A program made the translations under genes and the position numbers. A stretch of 64,000 nt of DNA from assembly GCF_000960975.1 (NCBI RefSeq), contig NZ_CP010803.1:2942405-3006404 (forward strand). The letters run 5' to 3'. The notes beneath the pieces were generated by a model. It was not told the DNA's origin. It made no database searches and saw only the letters and a list, made by a program, of their open reading frames with translations. Shown here one piece after another: positions 48,824-57,603 of this stretch (position 1 is its first letter; the number at the start of each line of letters is the position of its first letter). The DNA comes from Martelella endophytica. GTDB lineage: Bacteria; Pseudomonadota; Alphaproteobacteria; Rhizobiales; Rhizobiaceae.

Positions 48824-49396
48824 TCAGGCTCCCGTCTCGATTTCGTCTTGAGGTTCGATGTCGCCGCCAAGCGACCAGGTCACGCCGAGGGCGGCGAGAT
48901 CGTCGGCCGTCTCCAGCTCGAGCTCGGCCGTCGCGGTGACGAAGGAAAAGCTGAAGTCGACCTGGGCAAGCGCGATATTGTCGTCGGCGAAACCATCGGC
49001 GACGATCGCGGCAGCACCCGTGACGGTGAGGCTGCCCATATCGGCAAAGCTCACGCCGTTGAGCAGGACCGCCGCGACATCGACCATGGCATCGAGCCCG
49101 ACGCCGCGCGTGTCGCCCTTGAAGCGGGCTTCCAGTCCGGAGGACACGGCGCAGACCAGGAACAGCCGCCATTGCATCGTGCCGGAAAGCAGCCTCGCGT
49201 CGTTGCCCGGCTTCATGCCCTGCCAGGCGAGGCCGAGGAAAGGTGCAAGCCTTGCGATGCGGCGAAACTCGGTGATCGACATCGCCGTCGGCACGCGCTC
49301 GAAGCCGAATGTCTTTTCCGGAAAGGCGATGCGCAGCCGCTCTTCGATCAGCGGGCCCTGGCGAGCGATGATGGCAAGCGCCGGATTGATTCCCAT
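48824..49396 (-). CDS. Mu gp37-like tail completion protein
   Basis: A 190-residue protein of the gp37 (DUF1834) family, with IIARQGPLIEERLRIAFP at the N-terminus, LGLAWQGMKPGND in the centre and DFSFSFVTATAELELETADDLAAL near the end. It lies between gp36 and the sheath, where head-tail joining and tail terminator genes are found. It is 2 bases from the next gene. Confidence 0.82.
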   Translation of the reverse strand: MGINPALAIIARQGPLIEERLRIAFPEKTFGFERVPTAMSITEFRRIARLAPFLGLAWQGMKPGNDARLLSGTMQWRLFLVCAVSSGLEARFKGDTRGVGLDAMVDVAAVLLNGVSFADMGSLTVTGAAAIVADGFADDNIALAQVDFSFSFVTATAELELETADDLAALGVTWSLGGDIEPQDEIETGA

Positions 49397-49397
49397 C

Positions 49398-49835
49398 TCA
49401 CGCGCCCCTCAACGTGTCATAGGTGAAGTCGCGCGGGCGATCGGAATAGCGCGGGCCGGAGCCGACCTTCGCGCCGGTGGCGCCCTCGGCAAGCGGCGCA
49501 TCGAGATGCACCCGGCGGGCGGCGATATCGCGCAGCCACTTCAGCACGTCGTCGCGGCCCTTCGACATCTCCTCGGACGGTGAGACATGCTCGCCCTGGG
49601 CCAGCTCATAACGGGCCAGAATGGAGGCGGCGCGGACGAGGTCGACCGGCGGAGCGGTGACCGGCACGGCGTAGTAGCCGCGCAGATAGCCCTCGATCTC
49701 GGCCGTGGCGTCCGACAGCGCGCGCTCGACACGCGCCACATCGACGGCCTCGGCCGTGCGGTCCTCCGGATTGGAGAGCCTCAGAATGTGCGTCTCGCCG
49801 AAGCGGGCAATCATGTCGTTGACTGTGGCGTACAT
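49398..49835 (-). CDS. Mu gp36-like head-tail connector (DUF1320)
   Basis: A 145-residue protein. MYATVNDMIARFGETHILRLSN, LSDATAEIEGYLRGYYAVP and LVRAASILARYELAQ match DUF1320, the adaptor type that sits under the portal. The ATG at 49,835 is chosen over longer frames because the conserved part starts there. Confidence 0.87.
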   Translation of the reverse strand: MYATVNDMIARFGETHILRLSNPEDRTAEAVDVARVERALSDATAEIEGYLRGYYAVPVTAPPVDLVRAASILARYELAQGEHVSPSEEMSKGRDDVLKWLRDIAARRVHLDAPLAEGATGAKVGSGPRYSDRPRDFTYDTLRGA

Positions 49836-49908
49836 GGTCGGTTTCCGGTGCTGTCGGGAGTGGGGGCGGCATTCGCGCCGCCCCCGGCCGGGCGCAGGCT
49901 TCGGGAGG

Positions 49909-50316
49909 CTATTTCTTGGCCGGTGTCTTGGCGGCCGCCTTGGCTGCCTCTTCCAGCGCGGCAATCTTGGTGGCGGCGGTCGCAAGCTCGGCCTTCAGTG
50001 CGGTAATCTCCGTGTCGCGCTCCTCGAGTTTGGCCTCGGCGGTTTCGTGCGCGCCCTTGAGCCGTTCGATTTCGGTGTTGGCCGTGGCAAGCGCCTCGGC
50101 CTTCGTCTTCGCCTCGGCTTCCGCCGTGCGTAACGCGCTGACGGTGGTCGCGGCCGGCGCCTCGCCATCGACCACCTCGAAAGCGGGATCGGCGCGGAAG
50201 GCGGCGAGTTCCGTCTTGGTGAACTTGTCGGCGGCATAGGTCGCGGACGCCGGATGCTTGATGCCGGCGCGGCGCATGCCGGGATTGCGGCAGATGATGG
50301 TGATCTGGTCAGCCAT
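49909..50316 (-). CDS. Mu-like gp35 protein with coiled coil
   Basis: A 135-residue protein. The N-terminal 55 residues (ITIICRNPGMRRAGIKHPAS, FTKTELAAFRADPAFEVVDG) match the FluMu gp35 type of domain; the rest is an Ala/Glu/Lys-rich coiled coil of about 70 residues. It lies directly downstream of the major head gene. Role unknown; minor head or connector part by position. Confidence 0.78.
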   Translation of the reverse strand: MADQITIICRNPGMRRAGIKHPASATYAADKFTKTELAAFRADPAFEVVDGEAPAATTVSALRTAEAEAKTKAEALATANTEIERLKGAHETAEAKLEERDTEITALKAELATAATKIAALEEAAKAAAKTPAKK

Positions 50317-50408
50317 AGGGTTTCTCCTTCAAGGGCTTTGCGGAAGCCGCCGGGCTCGGCGGTTTGCGCAAGGCCCCGCGCGGGCTGTACCGCGCCGGGT
50401 GATTGCGA

Positions 50409-51302
50409 TCAGGCGAGGTAGGGGACCACCTCGACCTTCGCCGTATTGCGCCAGATATTGGTGGCACCGGCGTCGTTGCGCTCCGCTTCGAGGATGGCGC
50501 GCGCGGTGCCTTCAAGCGCCGGCGGCACGATCAGCTTGGAGGGGCGGAGGTTGATGACGCTGCCGTTCTTCTTGCGGATCGTCTGCATGGCGACGCGCGC
50601 GGCCGAGAAGCTTTCAGCCGTCAGCACCGCCTTCGACTTGTGCGCGGTCTGCCACATGCCGTAGCCGGCATTGCAACGGCCGGACGTGCCCCACAGGAAC
50701 TCGTCATTGAGGAAGACGTTGGCGTCCTTCTCGTCCTGGAACGAGACGAAGTTGAACGGCCGGCGCTTCTGGTAGACGAGCGGCTTGACCACCTGGGTGT
50801 CGTCGACCAGGTACCAGGCCGGCCCGGCGCCGGCGGTATAGTTGGCAACCGAGATCTCGTTGCCCTGCTCGTTGAAGCCGGGATGATCGGTGTCGAAGAA
50901 ATACTGGCCGTCATAGCAAAGCGCGGTTTCGCCGGCGGCAAAGAGGGGCCAGCAGAGCTGGTCGGGAAACTCGGCCGCGTGCTGGCCGATCTGTCCGGCG
51001 ACCGGCACGAAAACGCCGATCTGATCGTCCTCGATCTGGTCGCGCAGGATCCCGACCGTCTCTTCGAACTTGCGGTTCTTGATGGTGTAGGTCTGGGCGC
51101 CGAGGCGCACGACCTGCCGCTCGCCGATCCATTCGCGGATGCCCGGCAACTCGTCGAGGCGCGGATATTCGTTCTGCGCCGTCGTCGAATTGACCTCCAT
51201 CGCGATCAGGCCGTAGCTCGTCGGCGTCGAGGTGAAGCGGGCATTGAAGGCCGTCGAAAGGCCGGTATAGATGCCGCGCAGGCTGGAAGCATTGATATCC
51301 AT
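50409..51302 (-). CDS. Major head protein (Mu gpT)
   Basis: A 297-residue capsid protein of the gpT type. It starts MDINASSLRGIYTGLSTAFN and has RLDELPGIREWIGERQVVRL, YTIKNRKFEETVGILRDQIEDDQ and CYDGQYFFDTDHPGF. Length fits Mu gpT (305). It is expected to be the most abundant virion protein. Ribosome site GGACTTCAAA. Confidence 0.94.
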   Translation of the reverse strand: MDINASSLRGIYTGLSTAFNARFTSTPTSYGLIAMEVNSTTAQNEYPRLDELPGIREWIGERQVVRLGAQTYTIKNRKFEETVGILRDQIEDDQIGVFVPVAGQIGQHAAEFPDQLCWPLFAAGETALCYDGQYFFDTDHPGFNEQGNEISVANYTAGAGPAWYLVDDTQVVKPLVYQKRRPFNFVSFQDEKDANVFLNDEFLWGTSGRCNAGYGMWQTAHKSKAVLTAESFSAARVAMQTIRKKNGSVINLRPSKLIVPPALEGTARAILEAERNDAGATNIWRNTAKVEVVPYLA

Positions 51303-51336
51303 TTTGAAGTCCTTTCGAGACCCTTTGAGGCGGCCC

Positions 51337-51729
51337 TTAAAGCGCCTTCAGCCAGACGCCGTCTTCGTCGACGAAGCCGATCGTGCCCGCCTGAAGTTCG
51401 TCGCTGACATTGGTGAGCTGGTAGGTTGCGTCGTCGGCCGCATAGACCGGGTCGCCGGTATTGGCGGCGGTCGCGGCGGCAAGCGGAATGCGCAGCATCT
51501 CCTTGGAGACATCGACGCGGATGGCGCCATCGCCACCGGCCGAATTGTCGGCCCGCTCGCGTGCCCAGCCGACGATCGCGACGGCGTCGGCATGGTCGGG
51601 CTTGACGGCAAGGCCTGCCGCGGTGACGGCCACCTGGGTGCCGCCATAGATCAGCGTCGCGGCCTTGACCGGGAAAGCGGCCCTGCGGCCATCGCGCGTG
51701 ACGCGCTCGATATCGTTGGTCGCGGCCAT
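51337..51729 (-). CDS. Head decoration-type protein (DUF2190-like)
   Basis: A 130-residue protein with FPVKAATLIYGGTQVAVTAAGLAVKP, a strand-rich centre and GTIGFVDEDGVWLKAL. Proteins like this lie between protease and major head genes in Mu-like phages of alphaproteobacteria and are annotated as capsid decoration or cement. Mu itself lacks an exact equivalent. It starts directly after the protease/scaffold stop. Confidence 0.65.
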   Translation of the reverse strand: MAATNDIERVTRDGRRAAFPVKAATLIYGGTQVAVTAAGLAVKPDHADAVAIVGWARERADNSAGGDGAIRVDVSKEMLRIPLAAATAANTGDPVYAADDATYQLTNVSDELQAGTIGFVDEDGVWLKAL

Positions 51730-52290
51730 TTACTTCGTCTCCCGTTCGCGCTGTTTGGTGAAGTCCTCGGCGCCGAGCCCCATCAGCGCCATGACCTGTT
51801 CGTCCTCGGCGGTGATGTCGGGGTTGCCGGTCTCCGGCGGCTTGCGCCGGCCAAGACCGCCGGAATGGATCGAGGGCAGAAGCTTCAGCTCCGCCTCGAC
51901 GCCTTCCGCGTCCTTCTGATGGCGGGCGATGTAGTGGTCGCGCAGCGCCGGAATGACCTTGCCGCCCGAAATCGCGGCATCGATCACGGCCTCGGCCTTT
52001 TCCTTCGCCTGGTCCGCCTGAAGCGTGGTGAGCTTGGAATTGAGATCGGCCACCGTTGCGTGGAGGCTTTTGATTTCCTCAGCCTGGCCGCCGGTGTTGG
52101 CCTGAAGCCGGCCCTGCAGCGCGGTGACCACGGTCTCCTCGTCGCCCTCGGTTCCGGCGATCGTGCCAAGCTTCGCGACAAGCGCGGTATGGGTGCCGGC
52201 TTTCGTATGGGCGGCTTTGACGGCGGCGAGCACATCGGCCTCGCTTGCCGTTTCTGAGAGGCCGAGCGCCTCCCGCAACTCTTCGAGCAT
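51730..52290 (-). CDS. Internal in-frame scaffold protein (Mu gpZ-like)
   Basis: The ATG at 52,290 within the protease gene starts MLEELREALGLSETASEAD and is preceded by AAAGAGGA 7 bases upstream. It would give a 186-residue coiled-coil scaffold identical to the C-terminal part of the protease, as in Mu (gpI and gpZ) and lambda (C and Nu3). Confidence 0.65.
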   Translation of the reverse strand: MLEELREALGLSETASEADVLAAVKAAHTKAGTHTALVAKLGTIAGTEGDEETVVTALQGRLQANTGGQAEEIKSLHATVADLNSKLTTLQADQAKEKAEAVIDAAISGGKVIPALRDHYIARHQKDAEGVEAELKLLPSIHSGGLGRRKPPETGNPDITAEDEQVMALMGLGAEDFTKQRERETK

Positions 52291-52752
52291 AGGATTGTCC
52301 TCTTTCGAATTGAGGGATTTCAGGAAGGGGAGATTGGGATCGTTGGTCAGCGCCACGCGCTCGACCGAGCCGATCCGGTAGGGCTTGGTGCGCGAATGGA
52401 GGAACACCGGGGAGATGAAGCCATAGGCCTTGTCTTCCATCAGTGCCCGGCCCGAGGCCGTCCATTCGACGCGGCCATAAAGCCCATCCTCGCGCGCCTG
52501 CAGTTCGACGATCCAGCCGCGCGCCGGTGCGGGATGTCCGGCCTTGCCGGCCAGATCGGTCGCGTGGTTTTCGTCGATCGGGAGCTTGCGGCCGGCCGTG
52601 TGGAAGGCGGCAACCAGGCTTGCCAGATCCGGCGCGGCATAAGGACCGCGTCCGTCGACGCCGGTGAACTCGGCGGCCGGCAGAAGCTGCAGCCATTCCG
52701 GAACGCCGGCGGCGTTGAGAGCAATCGAGAGTGAGGCGCGTGTCGTTTCCAT
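51730..52752 (-). CDS. Head protease/scaffold protein (Mu gpI)
   Basis: A 340-residue protein. Residues 1-150 are the protease domain with LPIDENHATDLAGKAGHPAPARGWI and SPVFLHSRTKPYRIGSVERVALTNDPNLPFLK in outline, the H-D-x-x family-specific pattern of Mu-type prohead proteases. From about residue 155 a helical Ala/Glu/Lys-rich scaffold follows. An internal ATG with a good ribosome site at 52,290 should make the scaffold alone. Confidence 0.9.
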   Translation of the reverse strand: METTRASLSIALNAAGVPEWLQLLPAAEFTGVDGRGPYAAPDLASLVAAFHTAGRKLPIDENHATDLAGKAGHPAPARGWIVELQAREDGLYGRVEWTASGRALMEDKAYGFISPVFLHSRTKPYRIGSVERVALTNDPNLPFLKSLNSKEDNPMLEELREALGLSETASEADVLAAVKAAHTKAGTHTALVAKLGTIAGTEGDEETVVTALQGRLQANTGGQAEEIKSLHATVADLNSKLTTLQADQAKEKAEAVIDAAISGGKVIPALRDHYIARHQKDAEGVEAELKLLPSIHSGGLGRRKPPETGNPDITAEDEQVMALMGLGAEDFTKQRERETK

Positions 52753-52824
52753 GCGTCGATTGCTAGCATCGGCGCATAGGCGCGGGTCATGCCCGCCGCC
52801 GGAGGCGTGCGTGCAAATTTGAAA

Positions 52825-53331
52825 TCAGCGGGAGCGGGAAAAGCGGAGGATGAAGCCTTCGATCGTGTGGCGGATCATCGTCTCGTCGTCCTCGGAGATA
52901 CCAAGGAAAGGCCGCGCCGGCAAGATAACCCGGTCGGCAACGATCAACCGGCCGCCGATCCGGAAATAGAGATGGTCGGCATGAACCGGCACGATCTCGG
53001 CGCCTTCCTGGTGCGGTCGCGCATAGATGACATTGGTGCCGACCTGGGCGTAGTCGTTGCCGGCGAAATGGGTGATGCTGTCGCGCAGCCGGCCGCTCTC
53101 GGTGAGGATACGCGTGTTGCGCTTGTCGGCGCCATAGTCCTTGTTGACCGGTGTCCAGGCTTGCCCTTCCGGATCGGTCTGGGTGATGAAGCGCTGGACG
53201 GTCGAGGCGACCAGGCCGACGCCGATCACGTTCATCATCGGCTGGGTGTTGCGGGTCATCAGCATCAGCCCGCCGAGGCCCTTCATCAGCGCTTTGTCGC
53301 GGATCTCGGTGACGATCGACACGCCGGCCAT
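52825..53331 (-). CDS. Virion morphogenesis protein (Mu gpG)
   Basis: A 168-residue protein of the gpG / phage tail completion (gpS-like) family: RFITQTDPEGQAWTPVNKDYG, RILTESGRLRDSITHFAGND and IYARPHQEGAEIVP, ending with LPARPFLGISEDDE. It acts at the tail-head joining step in family members. Separated by 72 bases from the protease gene and 114 from gpF. Confidence 0.88.
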   Translation of the reverse strand: MAGVSIVTEIRDKALMKGLGGLMLMTRNTQPMMNVIGVGLVASTVQRFITQTDPEGQAWTPVNKDYGADKRNTRILTESGRLRDSITHFAGNDYAQVGTNVIYARPHQEGAEIVPVHADHLYFRIGGRLIVADRVILPARPFLGISEDDETMIRHTIEGFILRFSRSR

Positions 53332-53445
53332 GATTTGCCTTTCCGGCCTGTGAGGCCTATATTTTCGAGAGGACGCGCCGAGCAGGAAGCGCCCGCTTCA
53401 GCGGGATTGGGACAAGGCGACTTCTGGCCCCCCGGCGCGTTCCTC

Positions 53446-54651
53446 TCACGTCAGCTTCTTCATCTTCCGCGCCGTCGTCCGTCTGAGCGACGTCAGATAT
53501 ATTTCCTCGCGACCGTCTTTCTTCACCACCTTGAGGCCTGCGTGATAATTGGCGCCGTCATGTTCGCCGACATAGGCCCAGCGGCCGTTTCCACCCTGGG
53601 CGAGCCTGCCGTTCTTCCTCAACCAGTTCGGCAGCACCGCATAGGCGTCCGGCGTGATCCGGTCGTGCTTGGCATGGCTGCGGATGGTATCGGACGAAAG
53701 CCTGACTTCCGTCCCGGCCTTAACGCCGAGCTTTTCCGCATCCGCCTTGCCAGCCGTCGCGACCGGCTGCCAGGTTCCATCCGGCCACTTGCCGCGTTGG
53801 ACCGCCCGCACGAATTTCGCGACCTGCGTCTGGCTCGCCGTTACCGCCTTCGGTCCCGGCGCGGTGCGCGATAGCCAGGCAGCGCCAGGATTATAGTCAA
53901 AGGACGGATCAACGCCGCGCGGCTGATCGGTTCCGAGCTGGTCGAGATCCGGTGTGCTGTCAAAGCCCTTTGCCTCGACGAGCGCCGCGGGCACCGGCGT
54001 GACGAAGCAGCCGCAACCGAAACCGTTCGGCGGATAGATCGATTGCCATACCGGATCGTCGGCCGCCCAGACCTTGCCGTCCCAGGCGAGGTGATCGCGG
54101 CGCGGATGCTTGTTGCCGGAGTGATTGTAGCGCCAGCCGGGAAAGGCCTCGCGGATCTCGGGACTGTTGAGCTGAGCAAAGCGGCCGGCGGCATAGGCCG
54201 TCCTCAGATTGGTCTCGAAGATCACCCGCGTGCGCCAGCCGCGATCGCCGTGATAGGACCAGCCATGTGTTTTAACGGTCGCGTCGAAGTCCTTACGGAA
54301 GTCCTCCAGCGTGGTCCCGTCCTTCAGCGCCCGCTCGATCGCGCCCTGAAAGTCCGCGACCAGGGCTTCCGTCTGCGCGCCGGCGACCATGAACATCTTG
54401 GAGTGCGCCGCATCGAAGACATCGCGCCAGCTCCGGGTCGGAACGCCGACCTTCTGGCGGAGGAAATCGATCGCTTCCTGGAAGGGCAATTGCAGAGGAT
54501 CGGTTGTTTCCGTCATCAGCGCCGGTCGAATGCTGGACAGGATCGATTTCGAAGCCCTTTCAAAGCCCCTGGGCGCGTTTTCCGGGAAAAGACGACTGAT
54601 CATGCGTCCCGACCCGGCCTCGCGTGTCTGTGGGGCTTTATTTTCGATCAT
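53446..54651 (-). CDS. Head morphogenesis protein (Mu gpF)
   Basis: A 401-residue minor head protein. The centre has RVIFETNLRTAYAAGRFAQL and RYNHSGNKHPRRDHLAWDGKV, then PPNGFGCGCFV, the SPP1 gp7/Mu gpF signature. A C-terminal domain (from about VKAGTEVRLSSDTIRSHAKH) ends HAGLKVVKKDGREEIYLTSLRR, resembling the phage barnase-EndoU-ColicinE5 type nuclease-like domains seen in some gpF proteins. The ATG at 54,651 overlaps the portal by 14 bases; ATG 54,516 is an alternative. Confidence 0.88.
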   Translation of the reverse strand: MIENKAPQTREAGSGRMISRLFPENAPRGFERASKSILSSIRPALMTETTDPLQLPFQEAIDFLRQKVGVPTRSWRDVFDAAHSKMFMVAGAQTEALVADFQGAIERALKDGTTLEDFRKDFDATVKTHGWSYHGDRGWRTRVIFETNLRTAYAAGRFAQLNSPEIREAFPGWRYNHSGNKHPRRDHLAWDGKVWAADDPVWQSIYPPNGFGCGCFVTPVPAALVEAKGFDSTPDLDQLGTDQPRGVDPSFDYNPGAAWLSRTAPGPKAVTASQTQVAKFVRAVQRGKWPDGTWQPVATAGKADAEKLGVKAGTEVRLSSDTIRSHAKHDRITPDAYAVLPNWLRKNGRLAQGGNGRWAYVGEHDGANYHAGLKVVKKDGREEIYLTSLRRTTARKMKKLT

Positions 54652-56251
54652 CGTCGAGCGCGTCCAGAAGCGCCGCCTGGCCGGAAAGATGCGCGACCAT
54701 CATCGCGGAGGCCATCGCCTTCGCCAGCGCTTCCTCTTCAAGGTCGAGTGCCGCCAGCCGGCGCGCCGCATCCTGAAGGCTGGTCGCCTGGTCGAGCGCC
54801 GCACGGATCGCATCGATCTGGCCGTCGAGAATATCCGCGGCATCTTCCTCAAGCCGATCGGCGATGAGCTCTGCCTCGTCGCGGGCATCCGCCCTGACAT
54901 GCGCCGAGCGTTCGAACAGCCGGTCGAGCGACTGGCGCGCGGTGAGACGCTCAGGCTGCGGCTTTCCGCCGGAGCTTTCGCCCGTCGGCGGCTCAAGAGC
55001 TGTAGTGGCGGGTCGCCCGCCGACCGTCAGCTCATCGCCCTTCGGAGGCGGAGCGCCAAGACGGTTGTAAAGGTAGGAGGCCGGGACCTGCAGACCGTGA
55101 CGGGCGAACACGTCGAAGGCCGTCGCGAACTCACCGAGCGGCACCTCGTCCGGTCGGCCGATCGACAGCGTCGGATAGTGCTCCTGCGGGCCGAACCGGA
55201 AGGCGATGATGTTGCGCACGAGCTGAAGATTGATCGTCGTCGTCAGGTCGAGTGCGTCGGAGCGTTCGATATCTTCCTGAACCTCGCGGTGTTCCTTCGA
55301 GACTGCGTGACCGCCCGAGATCGCGTCGGTCGTCGTCGTCTGGCCCAGAACGAGCTTGGAAATCTGGCGGTCGTACCAGTCGGCCCGCCGCTCGAACATA
55401 TCGGTCGAGGCCGATTTCGAGCCGACCTCCTGAAACTCGATCTCCATCGTGGTGGGAATGATCGCGGCGCAATCGCCGGCGATCTGGCTGACCGCCTTCC
55501 AGAGAACGCTCTTCTCTTCCTCGGTGGCGTTGTTGTCGTATCGGCCAAGCCGGATCGGCTGCCCGAAATTCTGGCAGAAGATCGCCCAATCCTTGATGGT
55601 GAAGCTTTTGAACATCCAGCCCCAGGCCGCGACGCGGGCGATGCCGGAGCGGACCGTGAGGCCGGACTTCGCCTTGGAGCGGTGGACCACGAAGTTGACG
55701 GGATCGAGGTCGACCAGGCTTGCCGCCTCGCGCAGCATCACCGTCTCGCCATCCTCGCGATCGAAATCGAAATGCGTTGGCGATCGCCAGATCAGCTCGC
55801 GCGGCGTCCAGGCATTCGTCGTCGTCTTCCAGTCGATCTCCATGACCGAAAGGCCCTTGCCGATGGCATCAAGCATGTCGAAGAGGCAGGCGCGCAGAAC
55901 GCCGTCATCGACCCAGCTCTGCAGATATTGCGCGTGCTTCTTGTGGTCGGCTGCGTCGGAGGCTGCCTTCACGGTGATCGGAAGCTGGCCGACCGAGCGC
56001 TTGCGGGTGGCGAGCACCGCCAGATAATGCGGGTCGCGCTCCTCCATGTTTTCGGCAAGCTCGAAATAGGAGAGGGGATCGCCATTGGCGGCCGAGCGCA
56101 GAATGCGCGCCATCCTGACCGGCGTCATGCCGTCGGCCTGATCGGTGGCGAAGGGATCGCGGACGGTCCCGACCTTCGGCGCGGCAACGTCGCCGGTCAG
56201 CCGGCTTGCCGGAATGAGGCGGTTCAGAAAATCTCTCAAGGCCATGGTCAA
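54638..56251 (-). CDS. Portal protein (Mu gp29, DUF935)
   Basis: A 537-residue DUF935 protein. It has RMARILRSAANGDPLSYFELAENMEERDPHYLAVLATRK, ISKLVLGQTTTTDAISGG and FRFGPQEHYPTLSIG in outline, close to Mu gp29. It forms the dodecameric ring through which DNA is packed. It overlaps the terminase stop by 4 bases. Confidence 0.93.
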   Translation of the reverse strand: MTMALRDFLNRLIPASRLTGDVAAPKVGTVRDPFATDQADGMTPVRMARILRSAANGDPLSYFELAENMEERDPHYLAVLATRKRSVGQLPITVKAASDAADHKKHAQYLQSWVDDGVLRACLFDMLDAIGKGLSVMEIDWKTTTNAWTPRELIWRSPTHFDFDREDGETVMLREAASLVDLDPVNFVVHRSKAKSGLTVRSGIARVAAWGWMFKSFTIKDWAIFCQNFGQPIRLGRYDNNATEEEKSVLWKAVSQIAGDCAAIIPTTMEIEFQEVGSKSASTDMFERRADWYDRQISKLVLGQTTTTDAISGGHAVSKEHREVQEDIERSDALDLTTTINLQLVRNIIAFRFGPQEHYPTLSIGRPDEVPLGEFATAFDVFARHGLQVPASYLYNRLGAPPPKGDELTVGGRPATTALEPPTGESSGGKPQPERLTARQSLDRLFERSAHVRADARDEAELIADRLEEDAADILDGQIDAIRAALDQATSLQDAARRLAALDLEEEALAKAMASAMMVAHLSGQAALLDALDDDRK

Positions 56252-57603
56252 AGTCTCCCGCGCAGGCCGAAACCGGCAGCGCCATCGTCGTCATCATCGG
56301 TCGCGGCAGGAAAGGCGGTGCGCTCGGCATGCGATGCCGCCGATTGATAGCCATAGGCCATGCGTGCGCCGCCGGCGGCGTTGATGCCGAGAAACGCCGC
56401 CCAGGTGCGGTCGGCGTGATCATCGTCGCGTTCGGCGACGAAGCGCGGCGCGCCGGTGGCCGAGGCGACCTTCCGCAGTTTGTGGAGATCGGAACGCAGC
56501 GGCACATTGCCTTCCGGAATGCGAACCTTGCGATCCTCGAACCGCTCCTTGCCGGCCGTCGCCATGATCAGCTTGTTGGAGGTGGTAAACAGCACGCCCT
56601 CGACGCGGCTTCCGTAGCGGCGTTGCGCGTCCTCGGTCACCTTCTCGCCCATGCCGGTCTGGTCGATGCACGCGCGCGCCACTCGGTAGCGCGTCATCAC
56701 ATCGTCGAAGGCCATGTCCATCTCGGCGAAGGTCGCCCGCTTCTGCTCGATGATCTCGCGGCACCAGAGCACGTCGCCGATTTCTTCCCAGACCCAGATG
56801 ACATGCAGGTCATTGCGTCGGCCGATATCGCGGCCGACATAGCAGGGCCCGCCCTGATAGCCATCGGGAATGCCGGCGGCGTCATCCTCGACCGAGGAAA
56901 TCAGGTCGTAGGAAAGCCAGGCGCTGGCCTCGTCCAGATATTTGAGCTCGTATTCCTGCTCCCAGGCGTCGTCATCGGCGATGCCGGCGCGCAGCTCCTC
57001 GATGTCACGCGGCAGACCATCGGCGACCGCCTGATAGATATCGACGACATGCCGCGACCAGGCGTTGTCGTCCGCCGTGTCCAGTTCATAGAACTTGCCG
57101 CTCTTGCCGTTCGGCGTCGAGGTGACGCGCAGCTTCCAGCCGGCGGATATGACGGGGAAGAGCGCCTTCCAGATGGCGTTGCTGTCCTTATGGAAGGCGA
57201 ACTCGTCGAGAAACACATTGGCCGAAAAGCCGCGCGCGGTATCCGGATTGGCGGGTAGCGCGGTGATCTTCGAGCCGTGCGGCAGCTCGACCTCGAGCGC
57301 GCGATAGGAGCCCTCGGCGCCTAGCCAGTCATATTCGTTCATCTCAAAGCCGAGCTTGTAGGCCTGGGCGTGGAGCTTGATGCCTTCATTCATCGCCTCG
57401 CGCGCCTGGCGCTCGCCGCGCGACAGGATCACCCAGCGCGCGCGCTTCTGCTCGATCGCATGCTCGAAGCAGTCGTCGACCACTTCGAGCGTCGTGGTGA
57501 AGGTCTTGCCCGTCTGCCGAGCGAACTTGCCGAGCTTGAAGCGCGACCTGTCCATAAACCAGCGCCGCTGATAACCGAAGAGAGGAACGGCGGGCGCGCT
57601 CAT
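56248..57603 (-). CDS. Terminase large subunit (Mu gp28)
   Basis: A 451-residue packaging motor. ATPase motifs are FARQTGKT (Walker A, about 28-35) and VFLDEFAF (Walker B), and the nuclease domain has YVGRDIGRRNDLHVIWV and ACIDQTGMGEKV. It cuts and packs DNA, together with some flanking host DNA, as is typical of Mu. It overlaps the DUF3486 gene by 4 bases. Confidence 0.93.
   Translation of the reverse strand: MSAPAVPLFGYQRRWFMDRSRFKLGKFARQTGKTFTTTLEVVDDCFEHAIEQKRARWVILSRGERQAREAMNEGIKLHAQAYKLGFEMNEYDWLGAEGSYRALEVELPHGSKITALPANPDTARGFSANVFLDEFAFHKDSNAIWKALFPVISAGWKLRVTSTPNGKSGKFYELDTADDNAWSRHVVDIYQAVADGLPRDIEELRAGIADDDAWEQEYELKYLDEASAWLSYDLISSVEDDAAGIPDGYQGGPCYVGRDIGRRNDLHVIWVWEEIGDVLWCREIIEQKRATFAEMDMAFDDVMTRYRVARACIDQTGMGEKVTEDAQRRYGSRVEGVLFTTSNKLIMATAGKERFEDRKVRIPEGNVPLRSDLHKLRKVASATGAPRFVAERDDDHADRTWAAFLGINAAGGARMAYGYQSAASHAERTAFPAATDDDDDGAAGFGLRGRL

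Noticed and set aside
46701..48851. Plus-strand open frame of about 700 codons across the sheath and tube genes
   Set aside because: Antisense of well recognised phage tail genes.
54389..56347. Plus-strand open frame across the portal gene
   Set aside because: Antisense of the DUF935 portal; no independent evidence of coding.
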